From Pelodictyon luteolum (lineage in GTDB: Bacteria; Bacteroidota; Chlorobiia; Chlorobiales; Chlorobiaceae): a stretch of DNA of 57,689 bases. This document shows positions 7,977 through 17,121 of the stretch, one piece after another (position 1 is the first letter of the stretch; each line of letters starts with the position of its first letter). Under the pieces are notes generated by a model. The model made no database searches. It was not told the origin of the DNA and saw only the letters and a program-made list of their open reading frames with translations. Both the position numbers and the translations under genes were made by a program. The DNA is taken from the NCBI RefSeq assembly GCF_001622165.1, contig NZ_LVWG01000029.1:1-57689 (forward strand). The letters run 5' to 3'.

Positions 7977-9239
7977 ATGCACGAAAGCATCCTGAAAGAG
8001 CGCCAGCTGACCACATGCACCACCCCCATAACGCTGCAGGACATCAGGACCCTGAAGGAACTTTACACCCTCAAGGCAGAAACCAAGGAACTTCGTGAAC
8101 CGATTGTCAGGAACATCATCAAGCAGCGTGTCGTCGGACGCGCCTGCGTCGAGTCCCTGAAAAACGCCCTCTACTCGCTTGAAACCATCTACATCGACGA
8201 CAACACCGGGCACCGCCTGCTCCGGCTCGACGGGATGAAGCAGATCGAGGTCGACCTCACCTACGAAATCCGGGAACTCCAGAAAGACATATACTACCTC
8301 GAATACGGCGAAGACAAGTTCATCGACTACCTCGCCAAGTTCATGCCCGAGTTCCGCGCCTATGTGAACAAAGGCGTGAACATGCTCAAGGGCAAGCACT
8401 TCAACGCATTCATCACCGACCGGGACGGCACCACAAACAACTACTGCGGACGGTACCGATCCTCCATCCAGCCGATCTACAACTCAGTATTCCTTTCGCG
8501 GTTCGCCAAGAACTGCTGCACCCATCCCATCATCATAACCTCGGCTCCCCTCAAGGACTTCGGCATCCTGAACGTCTCCATCAATCCGAGCCACACCTTC
8601 GTCTATGCAGGCTCGAAAGGCCGTGAGTTCATCGATCTTGACGGCGTGTTCAGCAGCTTCCCGATTGAAGAGGACAAGCAGAAACTCATCCACCGTCTCA
8701 ACGACCACCTGCGGGTAATGCTTCAGGATCCCGACTTCGAGAAGTTCAACTTCATCGGCTCGGCCCTCCAGATCAAGTTCGGCCAGACTACCGTGGCGCG
8801 CCAGGACATCAGCAGCTCGATTCGCGATGACGAATCCTCTGCGTTCCTTGAAAAGGTGAAAAGCATCGTGCGCGAAATAGACCCAGAGGAAAAGAACTTC
8901 CGCATCGAAGACACCGGGCTTGACATTGAGATCATCCTGACCATCGACATTGACCGCAACGACACCGTCATCAAGGACTTCGACAAGGGCGACGGGCTCT
9001 CCTTCATCAGCAGGGAACTTTCCCTCGAACGTTCAAAAGGCCCGATCCTCGTCTGCGGCGATACCCCCTCCGACATCCCGATGCTGAAAACAGCGATGGA
9101 GATGTTCGACGATGTATGGACCATCTTCGTCACCCGCGACCATGAGCTCAAAAAAGAGGTTCAGGAAATCTGTCCGAAAAGCATCACCGTGCCCTATCCG
9201 GACATCCTCCTGACCATTCTGGGGCTCCTGTCGCTCTGA
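7977..9239 (+). CDS. HAD-superfamily hydrolase, trehalose-6-phosphate phosphatase (OtsB)-like
   Basis: The protein has 420 residues. About 130 N-terminal residues are helical and charged, without a recognised domain. Then comes HAD motif I as [11 protein letters not shown], an IITSAPLKD motif II segment, and motif IV as [10 protein letters not shown] near the C-terminus. This arrangement fits the HAD-IIB/trehalose-phosphatase group, though the usual LDYDGTL wording is altered. The next gene, 44 bp on, is a HAD-GH65 fusion, so the two probably share an alpha-glucoside/trehalose pathway. The same modules occur in one polypeptide in mycobacterial OtsB1 (Rv2006). Exact substrate is not proven by the sequence. 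Confidence 0.72.
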   Translation: MHESILKERQLTTCTTPITLQDIRTLKELYTLKAETKELREPIVRNIIKQRVVGRACVESLKNALYSLETIYIDDNTGHRLLRLDGMKQIEVDLTYEIRELQKDIYYLEYGEDKFIDYLAKFMPEFRAYVNKGVNMLKGKHFNAFITDRDGTTNNYCGRYRSSIQPIYNSVFLSRFAKNCCTHPIIITSAPLKDFGILNVSINPSHTFVYAGSKGREFIDLDGVFSSFPIEEDKQKLIHRLNDHLRVMLQDPDFEKFNFIGSALQIKFGQTTVARQDISSSIRDDESSAFLEKVKSIVREIDPEEKNFRIEDTGLDIEIILTIDIDRNDTVIKDFDKGDGLSFISRELSLERSKGPILVCGDTPSDIPMLKTAMEMFDDVWTIFVTRDHELKKEVQEICPKSITVPYPDILLTILGLLSL

Positions 9240-9283
9240 TATTTTTTCTGCATTACCATAATCCACACAGACCATTACACGGC

Positions 9284-12200
9284 ATGAGCACTCTCTTCAA
9301 AGGCGCGATATTCGATCTGGACGGGGTCATCACAGGAACGGCGAAAGTACACAGCCTGGCCTGGGAATCAATGTTCAACACCTTCCTCCAGCAGTATGCG
9401 GAAGACAACAATGAACCGTTCGTTCCCTTCGACCCGCTTCACGACTACCATCGGTACGTGGACGGAAAGCCGCGCATGGAAGGGGTGAAAAGTTTCCTTG
9501 AGTCCCGCGACATTGAACTTCCCTTCGGCGAACTCGACGATATCCCCGAAAAAGAGACTGTCTGCGGACTCGGCAACAGAAAGAATATCGTCTTTACCGA
9601 GATCCTCGAAAGGGAGGGCCCTGAGGTCTACACCACCTCGGTCGAGCTCATCGAAACACTCATCAAAAACGGCATCCGCATCGGTATTGCCAGCTCGAGC
9701 CGCAACTGCCAGCTTATCCTCAAACTGGCCAACCTCGAACACCTCTTTGAAACCCGCGTCGACGGCGAAGTCTCCATAGAAATGGGCCTGAAAGGCAAGC
9801 CGAACCCCGACATCTTCGTCACCGCAGCCGCCAACCTCGGCCTTCAGCCCCACGAATGCGTGGTGGTCGAAGACGCGATTTCAGGCGTACAGGCCGGCTC
9901 GCGCGGAAACTTCGGCATGGTACTCGGCATCGCCCGTGACATTGAAGGCTCAAAGCTCCGCGAGCAGGGAGCGGACATCGTCGTCCGTGACCTCGGAGAG
10001 ATCACCATCGACGGAATCCGCGACTGGTTCCGGGAAGGACTCCGCAAGGAAGGCTGGAACCTGACCTACACCGACTTCTCCCCGAAAGAGGAAAAGCTCC
10101 GCGAAACCCTCACCGCCATCGGCAACGGGTATCTCGGCGTACGCGGAGCATGGGAAGGCTCTAAAGCGTCCGAATCCCACTACCCCGGCACCTATATTGC
10201 AGGCATCTTCAACCGCCTGCCCTCAAAGGTCCACGGCCAGACGGTCTTCAACAACGACTTCGTCAACACCCCGAACTGGCTCCCGGTCGAGTTCCGCATC
10301 GGTGGCGGCGAGTTCATCGACCCTGCCCGGCAGACCATCCTCAGCTACCACCAGAACCTCGACTTCCAGAATGCCGTAATGGAACGCGAAGTCGTCATTC
10401 AGGACAACCTCGGCAGGATATCGCGTATCAGCAGCCGCCGGTTCGCCAGTATGGACAATCCCCATATCGTGGCGCTCCGCTTCACCCTCCGGCCAGTCAA
10501 CTACAGCGCCAGTGTCGAGTTCCGGACGGCAATCGACGGCACTGTGGAGAACAAGGGCGTTGCCAGGTACAACGAACTGGCAACCGACCATCTTGAAGAG
10601 GTTGCCTCCACCTGTACCGATGGAGTAATGCTGCTTCATGTGCAGACGAGCGTTTCGAAGTACGACATCGTCACCGCAGCAAGAACCCGCATTCTCTCAC
10701 ACGGCAAGGAACAGGAAGTCCTGCGCACACCAATCAGGGAAAATCGTTTTGTCGGCGAGTGCTTCACGCTTGAACTCACCCCCGACAAAAGCGGCACTAT
10801 TGAAAAAACCGTCGCCATCCACACCTCCCTCGACGCCAATCAGGCAGAGGGGCCACTTGATGCCGCATCCGCCACCCTCGGCGGTGCAGGCACCTTCGAT
10901 GACCTCTTTCTTGCCCATCAGGCGGCCTGGCAGGCCATCTGGGAGCAGGCCGACATGGTGGTCGAAGGAGACCGGTTCAGCCAGAAAGTGCTCCGCCTGC
11001 ACATCTACCACATGATGGGCACCGCTTCACCCCACAACCCTTCGATTGACGCCGGAATGCCGGCACGCGGGCTGAACGGCGAATCCTACCGCGGGCACAT
11101 CTTCTGGGATGAGATCTTCATCCTCCCCTTCTTCAACAGCCACTTCCCGGAGATTTCCAAAGCGCTGCTCATGTACCGCTACCGCAGGCTTTCGGCAGCG
11201 AAGGAGTACGCACGCGAAAACGGATACAGTGGAGCGATGTTCCCCTGGCAGACCGCCGATGACGGACAGGAAGACACGCAGATCCTCCACTTCAACCCTG
11301 CCAGCGGCACCTGGGGTCCCGACCTCAGCCGTAAACAGCGCCACGTCTCCATTGCGGTGTTCTACAACACCTGGCGCTATGTGCATGACAGCGGCGACAC
11401 GGCATTCCTCAACGCAGAGGGTGCGGAGCTCATGTTCGAGATCGCCCGGTTCTGGGCATCCATCGCCCACTCTTCAGCCGAAACCGGCAAGTACCACATC
11501 GAAGACGTCATGGGTCCCGACGAGTTCCATGAAGCGCTTCCCGGCAGCGGCCGCGAAGGGCTGAAAGACAACGCATACACCAACATCATGACGGCCTGGC
11601 TGATGGAAAAAGCGGTTGAGGCCAGCGAACAGATCGACAGCCAGGCTCTCAGCAGCCTGATGGAGAAAACAGGCCTCGGGTTCGACGAAATCGAACTCTG
11701 GCGCACGATCAGCAGCAATATGACGATCCCCGTCGACCGTGACGGCATCATCGAACAGTTCGACGGGTACATGGGGCTCAGGGAACTTGACTGGGCGCAC
11801 TACCGCCAGAAGTACCCCAACATCCACCGTATGGACCGCATCCTCAAGGCTGAAGGCGACAGCCCGGATAACTACAAGGTCGCAAAGCAGCCCGACGTGC
11901 TCATGACCTTCTATACCCTGCCGCCCTCCGAAGTTGCCCGCCTGATTGAGAAGAACGGCTATGGTAAAATCGATCCCGAAGTCCTCGTCCGCGAGAACTA
12001 CGCATACTATGAACCCAGAACCAGCCACGGCTCGACACTCAGCAAGGTGGTCCACTGCATCATCTCCAGCTACCTTGAAGAGGGTCGTGATACCGCATGG
12101 AACTGGTTCATGGAAGCCCTGAAAAGCGACATCCGCGATACCCAGGGTGGCACCACCCAGGAGGGCATCCACTGCGGGGTCATGGCCGGTACGCTCGACA

Positions 12201-12445
12201 CCGTGACCCGGTTCTTCGCCGGCATCTCTTTTGAAGGCAACCGTCTCAGCGTACAGCCCAACCTTCCGCAGCAGTGGAAGAGCCTTTCACTGAAGGTCGC
12301 TTTCCGCGGAAACCTCTACGCCGTTGCAATCGAAGGCCAGAAAGTCAGCGTAACTCTTCTTGAGTCCCCGGCCGACGAAGCAGAGGCATCGATCAACGGC
12401 AGAGATGTGCTGCTGAAAAAGGCAGTGCCCCATACTGCCGGCTGA
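9284..12445 (+). CDS. Fusion: beta-phosphoglucomutase-like HAD + family 65 glycoside phosphorylase/hydrolase
   Basis: The first ~245 of 1053 residues are a beta-phosphoglucomutase-like HAD domain ([50 protein letters not shown]). The rest is a complete GH65 enzyme: N-terminal beta-sandwich ([13 protein letters not shown]), the (alpha/alpha)6 barrel and a small C-terminal sheet domain. The general acid is Glu747 in GPDEFHE, with [11 protein letters not shown] further on. GH65 phosphorylases split alpha-glucosides such as trehalose or kojibiose to beta-glucose 1-phosphate, which the HAD part could isomerise to glucose 6-phosphate; that channelling is inference. The preceding OtsB-like gene supports a role in trehalose metabolism. 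Confidence 0.93.
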   Translation: MSTLFKGAIFDLDGVITGTAKVHSLAWESMFNTFLQQYAEDNNEPFVPFDPLHDYHRYVDGKPRMEGVKSFLESRDIELPFGELDDIPEKETVCGLGNRKNIVFTEILEREGPEVYTTSVELIETLIKNGIRIGIASSSRNCQLILKLANLEHLFETRVDGEVSIEMGLKGKPNPDIFVTAAANLGLQPHECVVVEDAISGVQAGSRGNFGMVLGIARDIEGSKLREQGADIVVRDLGEITIDGIRDWFREGLRKEGWNLTYTDFSPKEEKLRETLTAIGNGYLGVRGAWEGSKASESHYPGTYIAGIFNRLPSKVHGQTVFNNDFVNTPNWLPVEFRIGGGEFIDPARQTILSYHQNLDFQNAVMEREVVIQDNLGRISRISSRRFASMDNPHIVALRFTLRPVNYSASVEFRTAIDGTVENKGVARYNELATDHLEEVASTCTDGVMLLHVQTSVSKYDIVTAARTRILSHGKEQEVLRTPIRENRFVGECFTLELTPDKSGTIEKTVAIHTSLDANQAEGPLDAASATLGGAGTFDDLFLAHQAAWQAIWEQADMVVEGDRFSQKVLRLHIYHMMGTASPHNPSIDAGMPARGLNGESYRGHIFWDEIFILPFFNSHFPEISKALLMYRYRRLSAAKEYARENGYSGAMFPWQTADDGQEDTQILHFNPASGTWGPDLSRKQRHVSIAVFYNTWRYVHDSGDTAFLNAEGAELMFEIARFWASIAHSSAETGKYHIEDVMGPDEFHEALPGSGREGLKDNAYTNIMTAWLMEKAVEASEQIDSQALSSLMEKTGLGFDEIELWRTISSNMTIPVDRDGIIEQFDGYMGLRELDWAHYRQKYPNIHRMDRILKAEGDSPDNYKVAKQPDVLMTFYTLPPSEVARLIEKNGYGKIDPEVLVRENYAYYEPRTSHGSTLSKVVHCIISSYLEEGRDTAWNWFMEALKSDIRDTQGGTTQEGIHCGVMAGTLDTVTRFFAGISFEGNRLSVQPNLPQQWKSLSLKVAFRGNLYAVAIEGQKVSVTLLESPADEAEASINGRDVLLKKAVPHTAG

Positions 12446-12461
12446 ACACTCTCGCCAGAAA

Positions 12462-12494
12462 CCAGGGGGCGACTCATGAGGTTGCCCCGGTTTT
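12462..12494 (+). terminator. Rho-independent terminator after the GH65 fusion gene
   Basis: GGGGCGAC and GTTGCCCC pair around the loop TCATGAG, extended by flanking CC/GG, and are followed by TTTT at 12491-12494. It lies about 17 bp after the stop. Confidence 0.7.
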
Positions 12495-12559
12495 GTATTA
12501 TTGGCGTTTAACCGTATTATGATTTTTTTCTTTTACTGCAGCCTCACCGCCTAGAGCTT

Positions 12560-13600
12560 ATGCGCCTATCAAATTTCAGGTACACCCTGCCGAAGACCAA
12601 GATCGCCGATCATCCCGCCGAACCGAGGGACTCATGCAAGATGATGGTCCTGAACCGCCGGAAAAAGGACATTGAGCACAAGGTCTTCGAGGACATCGCA
12701 TCCTACTTCAAGAAGGGCGATCTTCTCATTCTCAACAACAGCAGGGTGTTCCCCGCCAAGATCTTCGGGCAGAAGGAAAAAACCGACGCCAAGATCGAAG
12801 TATTCCTGCTCCGGGTCCTCAACCGTGAAGCCGGTCTCTGGGACGTACTCGTCGACCCCGCCCGCAAGGTCCGCGTCGGCAACAAGATCTATTTCGACGA
12901 GGACGTCGTGGCAGAAGTGGTCGACAACACCACCTCGCGCGGCCGCACCATCCGGTTCCTCAACCCTGAAATAGACGTCTTCAGCCTGGTCGACAGGATT
13001 GGCAACGTCCCCCTGCCGCCCTATTTCACCCGGAAATCCAAAGATTCGGACAAAGAGAACTACCAGACCGTCTATGCCAACCAGACCGGTTCGGTCGTAG
13101 CCCCGATGGCCGGTCTGCACTTCACGATGCCGCTGCTCCAGAAGATCCAGAAAATCGGCGTAAAAGTCCTGCCGATTACCCTGCACCCGAGCCTGAGCAC
13201 GTTCAACGCCATTGAGGTGGAGGATGTGTCGAAGCATAAGATGGATTCGGAATATTTCAATATTCCCTACCAGACGGCGATGGAGATCAATGAAACGAAA
13301 ATGAAGAAAACCGGACGCGTCATTGCGGTGGGCACCACCACATGCCGGGTCCTCGAAGCAAATGCCACCGTCGACGGCAAGATCAAGTTCGGCCAGGGAT
13401 GGACCGACAAGTTCATCTACCCGCCTTACCAGTTCAAGGTGACCGATGCGCTCGTCACCAACTTCCAGCAGCCCGAAACCACTCTTTTGATGGTGGTCAG
13501 CGCATTTGCAGAACACCGCCTCCTCATGGACGCCTACAAGGTGGCATTGAAGAGCGACTACAAGTTCCTGGCCTACGGGGACGCCATGTTCATCCATTAA
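12560..13600 (+). CDS. queA: S-adenosylmethionine:tRNA ribosyltransferase-isomerase
   Basis: The 346-residue protein transfers and isomerises the ribosyl part of SAM onto 7-aminomethyl-7-deazaguanine in tRNA, the penultimate step of queuosine synthesis. Family hallmarks are LILNNSRVFPAKIFGQK, PLPPYF, YQTVYA...GSVVAPMAGLHFT, ITLHPSLSTF, AVGTTTCRVLE and TDALVTNFQQPETTLLMVVSAF. Length and N-terminus (MRLSNFRYTLPKTKIADHPAEPRD) fit QueA. ispD follows 13 bp later. Confidence 0.97.
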   Translation: MRLSNFRYTLPKTKIADHPAEPRDSCKMMVLNRRKKDIEHKVFEDIASYFKKGDLLILNNSRVFPAKIFGQKEKTDAKIEVFLLRVLNREAGLWDVLVDPARKVRVGNKIYFDEDVVAEVVDNTTSRGRTIRFLNPEIDVFSLVDRIGNVPLPPYFTRKSKDSDKENYQTVYANQTGSVVAPMAGLHFTMPLLQKIQKIGVKVLPITLHPSLSTFNAIEVEDVSKHKMDSEYFNIPYQTAMEINETKMKKTGRVIAVGTTTCRVLEANATVDGKIKFGQGWTDKFIYPPYQFKVTDALVTNFQQPETTLLMVVSAFAEHRLLMDAYKVALKSDYKFLAYGDAMFIH

Positions 13601-13613
13601 GTACCCGTAGAGA

Positions 13614-14336
13614 GTGAACGCCATCGCCATCATTGCCGCCAGCGGCATAGGAAAACGGATGCAGCTGCCCGGAGGGCAGAGCAAGCAGCTGCTTCAAATC
13701 GGGGGGTTCCCGGTCATCCACCACACCCTCAAAGCCTTCGAGGAGGCATCGCTGGTCACGGAGGTATACATCGCCACGAAAGCCGACAACATCGACCTGC
13801 TCCTCGAACTATCGCGCACTGCAGGCTTCAAGAAGGTCCGCCACGTGATTGAAGGAGGCAAAGAGCGCCAGGATAGCGTCTGGAACTGCGTCCGGATGCT
13901 GCAGGACGAACTGGCTCCCTCCGCCGCCCTGCCCGACGCCATCCTGGTCCATGACGGAGCCCGCCCCTTCATCCGCCCCGGGGAAATCGACGACATCATC
14001 CGACTCTCGGTTGAATCTGGCGCATGCGTTCCCGGAAACCGTCCGAAGGATACCATCAAATACATCGGCAGCGACCCCTCCTGCTTCGGCGCCACCCTTG
14101 AACGTTCTCGCCTCATGCAGGTGCAGACCCCCCAGGGATTCCGTGCCGGCATGCTCATCGACGCGCACAGGAAGGCGGCAGAAGAGGGATGGTACGCGAC
14201 CGACGACGCAGCGCTGGTCGAACGCTATTTCCCCGACTATCCGGTCAGGATCTACGAAACCGGGTACCACAACATCAAGATCACCACGCCTGAAGACATC
14301 CCGGTTGCCGACGCGATTTACCAAACGCTCCATTAA
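13614..14336 (+). CDS. ispD: 2-C-methyl-D-erythritol 4-phosphate cytidylyltransferase
   Basis: The 240-residue enzyme of the MEP isoprenoid pathway has the nucleotidyltransferase loop AIIAASGIGKRMQ, the HDGARPFI motif, and RPKDTIKYI in place of the usual PVKDTIK. TPQGFR and ATDDAALVE complete the family pattern. Translation starts at GTG 13614 directly before the conserved N-terminus. It is probably co-transcribed with queA. Confidence 0.96.
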   Translation: MNAIAIIAASGIGKRMQLPGGQSKQLLQIGGFPVIHHTLKAFEEASLVTEVYIATKADNIDLLLELSRTAGFKKVRHVIEGGKERQDSVWNCVRMLQDELAPSAALPDAILVHDGARPFIRPGEIDDIIRLSVESGACVPGNRPKDTIKYIGSDPSCFGATLERSRLMQVQTPQGFRAGMLIDAHRKAAEEGWYATDDAALVERYFPDYPVRIYETGYHNIKITTPEDIPVADAIYQTLH

Positions 14337-14380
14337 TCGCCCTGAAAGCGCTTTCCGGCAAGAGAAAAACTTGATTCGAT

Positions 14381-14408
14381 TTGTTTATTATGCGGGCTGT
14401 CGTATATT
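14381..14408 (+). promoter_or_regulatory. Candidate promoter for tRNA-Met
   Basis: TTGTTT (14381-14386) and TATATT (14403-14408) are 16 bp apart and end 14 bp before the tRNA. The fit to a sigma70-type promoter is good at both boxes. Confidence 0.5.
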
Positions 14409-14422
14409 ATCAGCCCGGAAAT

Positions 14423-14499
14423 GGTGAGGTAGCTCAGTTGGTTAGAGCACAGGATTCATAACCCTGAGGTCGAGGGTTCAACTCCCTCTCTCACCACCA
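14423..14499 (+). tRNA. tRNA-Met (CAT), CCA encoded
   Basis: The 77-nt cloverleaf has acceptor arms GGTGAGG / TCTCACC, discriminator A and an encoded CCA. The D-arm contains AGCTCAGTTGGTTAGAGC, the anticodon loop is TTCATAA (CAT) and the T-arm is GAGGG TTCAACT CCCTC. The perfect G1-C72 pair argues against initiator tRNA; elongator Met or lysidine-type Ile(CAT) cannot be separated by eye. Its last 15 bases recur at 16995-17009. Confidence 0.95.
14485..14499 (+). repeat. att-like direct repeat, left copy (tRNA-Met 3' end)
   Basis: CCTCTCTCACCACCA is the end of tRNA-Met. It recurs with a single change (A to G at base 9) at 16995-17009. The two copies bracket the hipBA islet, as expected of an element integrated at a tRNA 3' end. 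Confidence 0.6.
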
Positions 14500-14525
14500 C
14501 TTCCAAGTTTACCTGCATGCGTAAA

Positions 14526-14564
14526 GCGCCGAAAGCCCCTATTCCACAGGGGTTTTCGCGTTTC
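14526..14564 (+). terminator. Hairpin terminator after tRNA-Met
   Basis: CGCCGAAAGCCCCT pairs with AGGGGTTTTCGCG (one mismatch and one bulge) around ATTCCAC, followed by TTT. Position and shape fit a terminator for the tRNA transcript. Confidence 0.6.
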
Positions 14565-14857
14565 TGCCATTCGCCTCTTTTCGCTCACACTACCATTATC
14601 CGCATTATTTCGGAACCCTGATGGGCACCGAATGCAAAGAGCCCCCCCCTATCAGCCGTACAGCTCATAGCGGCGAAATCTACCCGCATGAGACAACGTC
14701 TCTTGAGGAAATCAACCCTCACGCGTCAGAAAAGTGGATCTGGGCATGGTTACCGAACCATGGGCCAAATCCATCATCTACCTGTGATATAATACTGTAA
14801 CTCGCTCCCCTCTAAAGATTTCTCTTGTGCAAAGCACGACAGACTGCTCTTGACTTT
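14565..14857. other. Islet DNA without a recognised gene
   Basis: The stretch has ordinary composition but no recognisable gene. A 59-codon open frame runs from ATG 14621 to the TAA at 14798 (contains LEEINPHASEKWIWAWLPNH). It has no ribosome-binding site and matches nothing I know. It lies inside the tRNA-bounded islet and may be a decayed cargo or integrase-linked fragment. Confidence 0.35.
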
Positions 14858-16162
14858 TCATTTCAGGTATATAAGGGTCTTTGAGATCTGGTCCCGTAAG
14901 GCAGGATTAACCATGACTTCATCGGCATAGTGCGTCCAATCCGCAACCGCAGCATTGACTTCATCGATGATGCCGGCGGCTTTTTTTACACTGACGGATT
15001 TGCCGATGGCGAGCAGGTCTTCCCTGGTGATGTCTCTGCGCTTGCCGTTGATGCTCAAGGCGTGCTGACTGACCCATCGATGATCGGGCTGCCAGGCGTG
15101 ACAGACATCATACGCCGGTGCCAGTTCCCATTTTCCGCCCTGTTTCAGCCGGAACGAAAAATTCTTGGTATGGTCGTCACAGTTCCGGGCCGCGACGTTG
15201 AAGGTCATCCTCCTGAACAGTTGCTCGGCATCGGGATAGGGCAGTTTCAGTTCGCGCATGGTCTGAAAAAGCTGTTCGTAGCTGAAACTCATGACCAAGT
15301 TGTAGTCGAAGTGCTTCAGGGCACTGAAGGTCTGGATATGATGTTTCGTGGATCCTCCTTCACGGTCGAACCGTTTGGTCATGAAGTGCGCCCTTCCGTG
15401 TTCCTCCAGCAATCGGCAGGGCATCATGGTGATGCCGCAGGCCTGGGCCATGTGGTAGTAGGCCATTTCCACCCGGCCATAGCCGAGAGATGAGCCGAGT
15501 TGCACGTCGCTTACGCCGTCGAGCTTTAATAGCCAATGCGAGAACCCGTGTGGGGCATTAGTCTGGCCAGATCGAACCTCTCCGGTTTTCTCGTTCAATG
15601 CAATTATGGCCTTCGGCCTTGCACCGCCCGCCGAGGTGCCGATACGCAGCAGTTCCGACACCACCTTTTTCGTGTCCGCTTCGAGGTTGGTTGAAAAGGC
15701 CTCTTTGCTGGAGAGCATCCTTTTGGCAATATCCACCAACGTATCGATCTCCAGAGAAAAGGTCCGTTTGCTGGCTTTCCAGACAGCCGGTTCGAATTCC
15801 AGAGCACCCATTCCACGGGTGCCCATAAAGCAGAGCATTTCGACCGGATTCATGCTGTTCTGTGGGCGGCCCTGACGGGCCAGCCACAGATTGATCAACT
15901 GGTTACCGTACCGGTCAGGCAACACATCGGCCAGGAGGCCCGGCAATCCTTTGAAATTGTCCAGTGCAGGTTCAGCCTTTTTGCGCAGCGAGGGAAACAG
16001 AAACAGATTCCCACCATATGAGATGGGCATCTGCAGGGGAGCAAGGTCCCATCCCTTCGACTTGAACCGGGGATCAAATTCAAAGGTTGCCAGACCGGCC
16101 GCCTCATCCCAAGCGACAGCTCCGGCCAGTTCTCCCCATATTCTGACTTCCGCTACGTCCAT
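14858..16162 (-). CDS. hipA: HipA-type serine/threonine kinase toxin
   Basis: The 434-residue toxin of a type II toxin-antitoxin pair has the N-terminal HipA_N domain (residues 1-120), the P-loop-like TSAGGARPK (176-184), the catalytic segment RNCDDHTKNF (catalytic Asp and the Lys-Asn around 329-334) and the metal-binding Asp352 in APAYDV. HipA of E. coli phosphorylates glutamyl-tRNA synthetase and induces dormancy; the target here is not known. All key kinase residues are present, so it should be active. It starts 3 bp after the hipB stop. The pair sits on a tRNA-bounded islet, and its codon use looks less GC-rich than the neighbours. Confidence 0.92.
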   Translation of the reverse strand: MDVAEVRIWGELAGAVAWDEAAGLATFEFDPRFKSKGWDLAPLQMPISYGGNLFLFPSLRKKAEPALDNFKGLPGLLADVLPDRYGNQLINLWLARQGRPQNSMNPVEMLCFMGTRGMGALEFEPAVWKASKRTFSLEIDTLVDIAKRMLSSKEAFSTNLEADTKKVVSELLRIGTSAGGARPKAIIALNEKTGEVRSGQTNAPHGFSHWLLKLDGVSDVQLGSSLGYGRVEMAYYHMAQACGITMMPCRLLEEHGRAHFMTKRFDREGGSTKHHIQTFSALKHFDYNLVMSFSYEQLFQTMRELKLPYPDAEQLFRRMTFNVAARNCDDHTKNFSFRLKQGGKWELAPAYDVCHAWQPDHRWVSQHALSINGKRRDITREDLLAIGKSVSVKKAAGIIDEVNAAVADWTHYADEVMVNPALRDQISKTLIYLK

Positions 16163-16165
16163 TGC

Positions 16166-16507
16166 TTACCATTCATGTTCTGTGGAGTCGTTGCGCTGTT
16201 TGCCCCTGGCCCGATATCTTTTTTCTTTCTGCATTCTGGCCAGTGCCAACGGACTGAGGCGTTGCTCCACGGCAAAACTATCCATGACCTGCAGCTGGTC
16301 GAGTACTCTGAGTACCTGGATCAGGGTGCCGAGAGTGACAGTCTGGCCTCTTTCCAGCAAACTCAGAGTCGAGCGGCTGATGCCCGCCGCATGGGCAGTC
16401 GCATCCTGTGTCCGGTTCTGTTCCAGACGATGGTGCCGCACAAAAGCGCCTATGTAGGCGGCAAGCGCCTGGTCACTCATCGATGTCCAATTGGTGTTCT
16501 CAGTCAT
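16166..16507 (-). CDS. hipB: HipB-type XRE-family antitoxin
   Basis: The 113-residue protein has a helix-turn-helix of the XRE/lambda-repressor kind (residues about 22-78: RLEQNRTQDATAHAAGIS, STLSLLERG) and a basic tail with KEKRYRARGKQ. It lies directly upstream of hipA, the usual hipBA order, and should repress the operon and hold the kinase inactive. The track start at 16507 has GGAG only one base away; ATG at codon 10 (MSDQALAAY) is preceded by GGA at 5 nt and may be the real start. Confidence 0.88.
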   Translation of the reverse strand: MTENTNWTSMSDQALAAYIGAFVRHHRLEQNRTQDATAHAAGISRSTLSLLERGQTVTLGTLIQVLRVLDQLQVMDSFAVEQRLSPLALARMQKEKRYRARGKQRNDSTEHEW

Positions 16508-16548
16508 ACTCCTGCTTTTTGCCTCATCAATGCACTAATCACCATTGG

Positions 16549-16577
16549 AAGATACCCTTAATCATGCGAATGCTCAA
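16549..16577 (-). promoter_or_regulatory. Candidate hipBA promoter
   Basis: On the minus strand TTGAGC and TATCTT are exactly 17 bp apart, 42 bp before the hipB start. A palindrome lies just upstream of the -35 box. Confidence 0.55.
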
Positions 16578-16582
16578 AATAA

Positions 16583-16629
16583 ATGAGTGATATATCATTC
16601 ACTATATATTAATAATGCACTTAATGCAT
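16583..16629. promoter_or_regulatory. Palindromes upstream of hipBA, candidate HipB operators
   Basis: TGATATATCA (16588-16597) is a perfect palindrome flanked by AG/TT and part of GTGA...TCAC; a second one, ATGCACTTAATGCAT, lies at 16615-16629. A partial copy (AATGCACTAAT) also lies at 16529, between promoter and gene. HipB-type antitoxins bind such palindromes at their own promoter. Confidence 0.4.
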
Positions 16630-16653
16630 GACTTTCTACGCCTTGATGCGTGA

Positions 16654-16866
16654 GGCAGCTATGGATGGCGGTCTTACTCCAAGACGTCTCTATATACGCC
16701 ATGCGCCACTCTTCCCGCTGAAGTGCGATTTCATCCTCAGGAACCGGAACTGAATGACGACAATGAGCGGCAGGCGAAGCGGCTTATTCGGCCGGTGCGG
16801 CATCGCGATGAAGGCGACATCCAGCGCATTTATGTGGGCACCCTGTGCATCCCGGCAAAAAAGTGA
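16654..16866 (+). pseudogene. Gene fragment without a start, product unknown
   Basis: An open frame of 70 codons ends at TGA 16864. Its second half is protein-like (NDDNERQAKRLIRPVRHRDE, then GDIQRIYVGTLCIPAKK), with normal codon use and no start codon or ribosome-binding site. I read it as the C-terminal end of a gene whose 5' part is gone. The family is not recognised. It lies inside the islet, between hipBA and the right-hand repeat. The 130 bp that follow hold runs of T and A and nothing recognisable. Confidence 0.35.
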
Positions 16867-16994
16867 ACGGTTTTTTTAAAAAAAGTGTCATATTCCTTAG
16901 CACAAAAGCGGGGACTTATTTTACATGGAAAGATGATTCAGGTGACGATATTTCACCCCCGCTGAAAAGTCTGTAAACAGGAGGGCATTCATTG

Positions 16995-17009
16995 CCTCTC
17001 TCGCCACCA
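16995..17009 (+). repeat. att-like direct repeat, right copy
   Basis: CCTCTCTCGCCACCA matches the tRNA-Met 3' end in 14 of 15 positions. The preceding bases (GGAGGGCATTCATTG) still resemble the T-arm of that tRNA, so about 30 bp of tRNA-Met seem to be duplicated. It stops 3 bp before tRNA-Gly. Confidence 0.6.
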
Positions 17010-17012
17010 GAT

Positions 17013-17085
17013 GCGGGTGTAACTCAGTTGGTAGAGTGTTTGCTTCCCAAGCAAAATGTCGCGAGTTCGAATCTCGTCACCCGCT
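17013..17085 (+). tRNA. tRNA-Gly (CCC)
   Basis: The 73-nt cloverleaf has acceptor GCGGGTG / CACCCGC, discriminator T, D-arm AACTCAGTTGGTAGAGT, anticodon stem TTTGC / GCAAA with loop TTCCCAA (CCC) and T-arm GCGAG TTCGAAT CTCGT. CCA is not encoded. It probably followed tRNA-Met directly before the islet inserted. Confidence 0.95.
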
Positions 17086-17121
17086 CCCTGTCCGGAACCC
17101 TTTCAACGAACTCCTCCGCCC

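Noticed and set aside
16867-16994. AAGCGGGGACTTATTTT stretch as an insertion-sequence end
   Set aside because: No transposase, no inverted partner and no target duplication seen.
17056-17121. Longer start for the hotdog protein
   Set aside because: Would begin inside tRNA-Gly.
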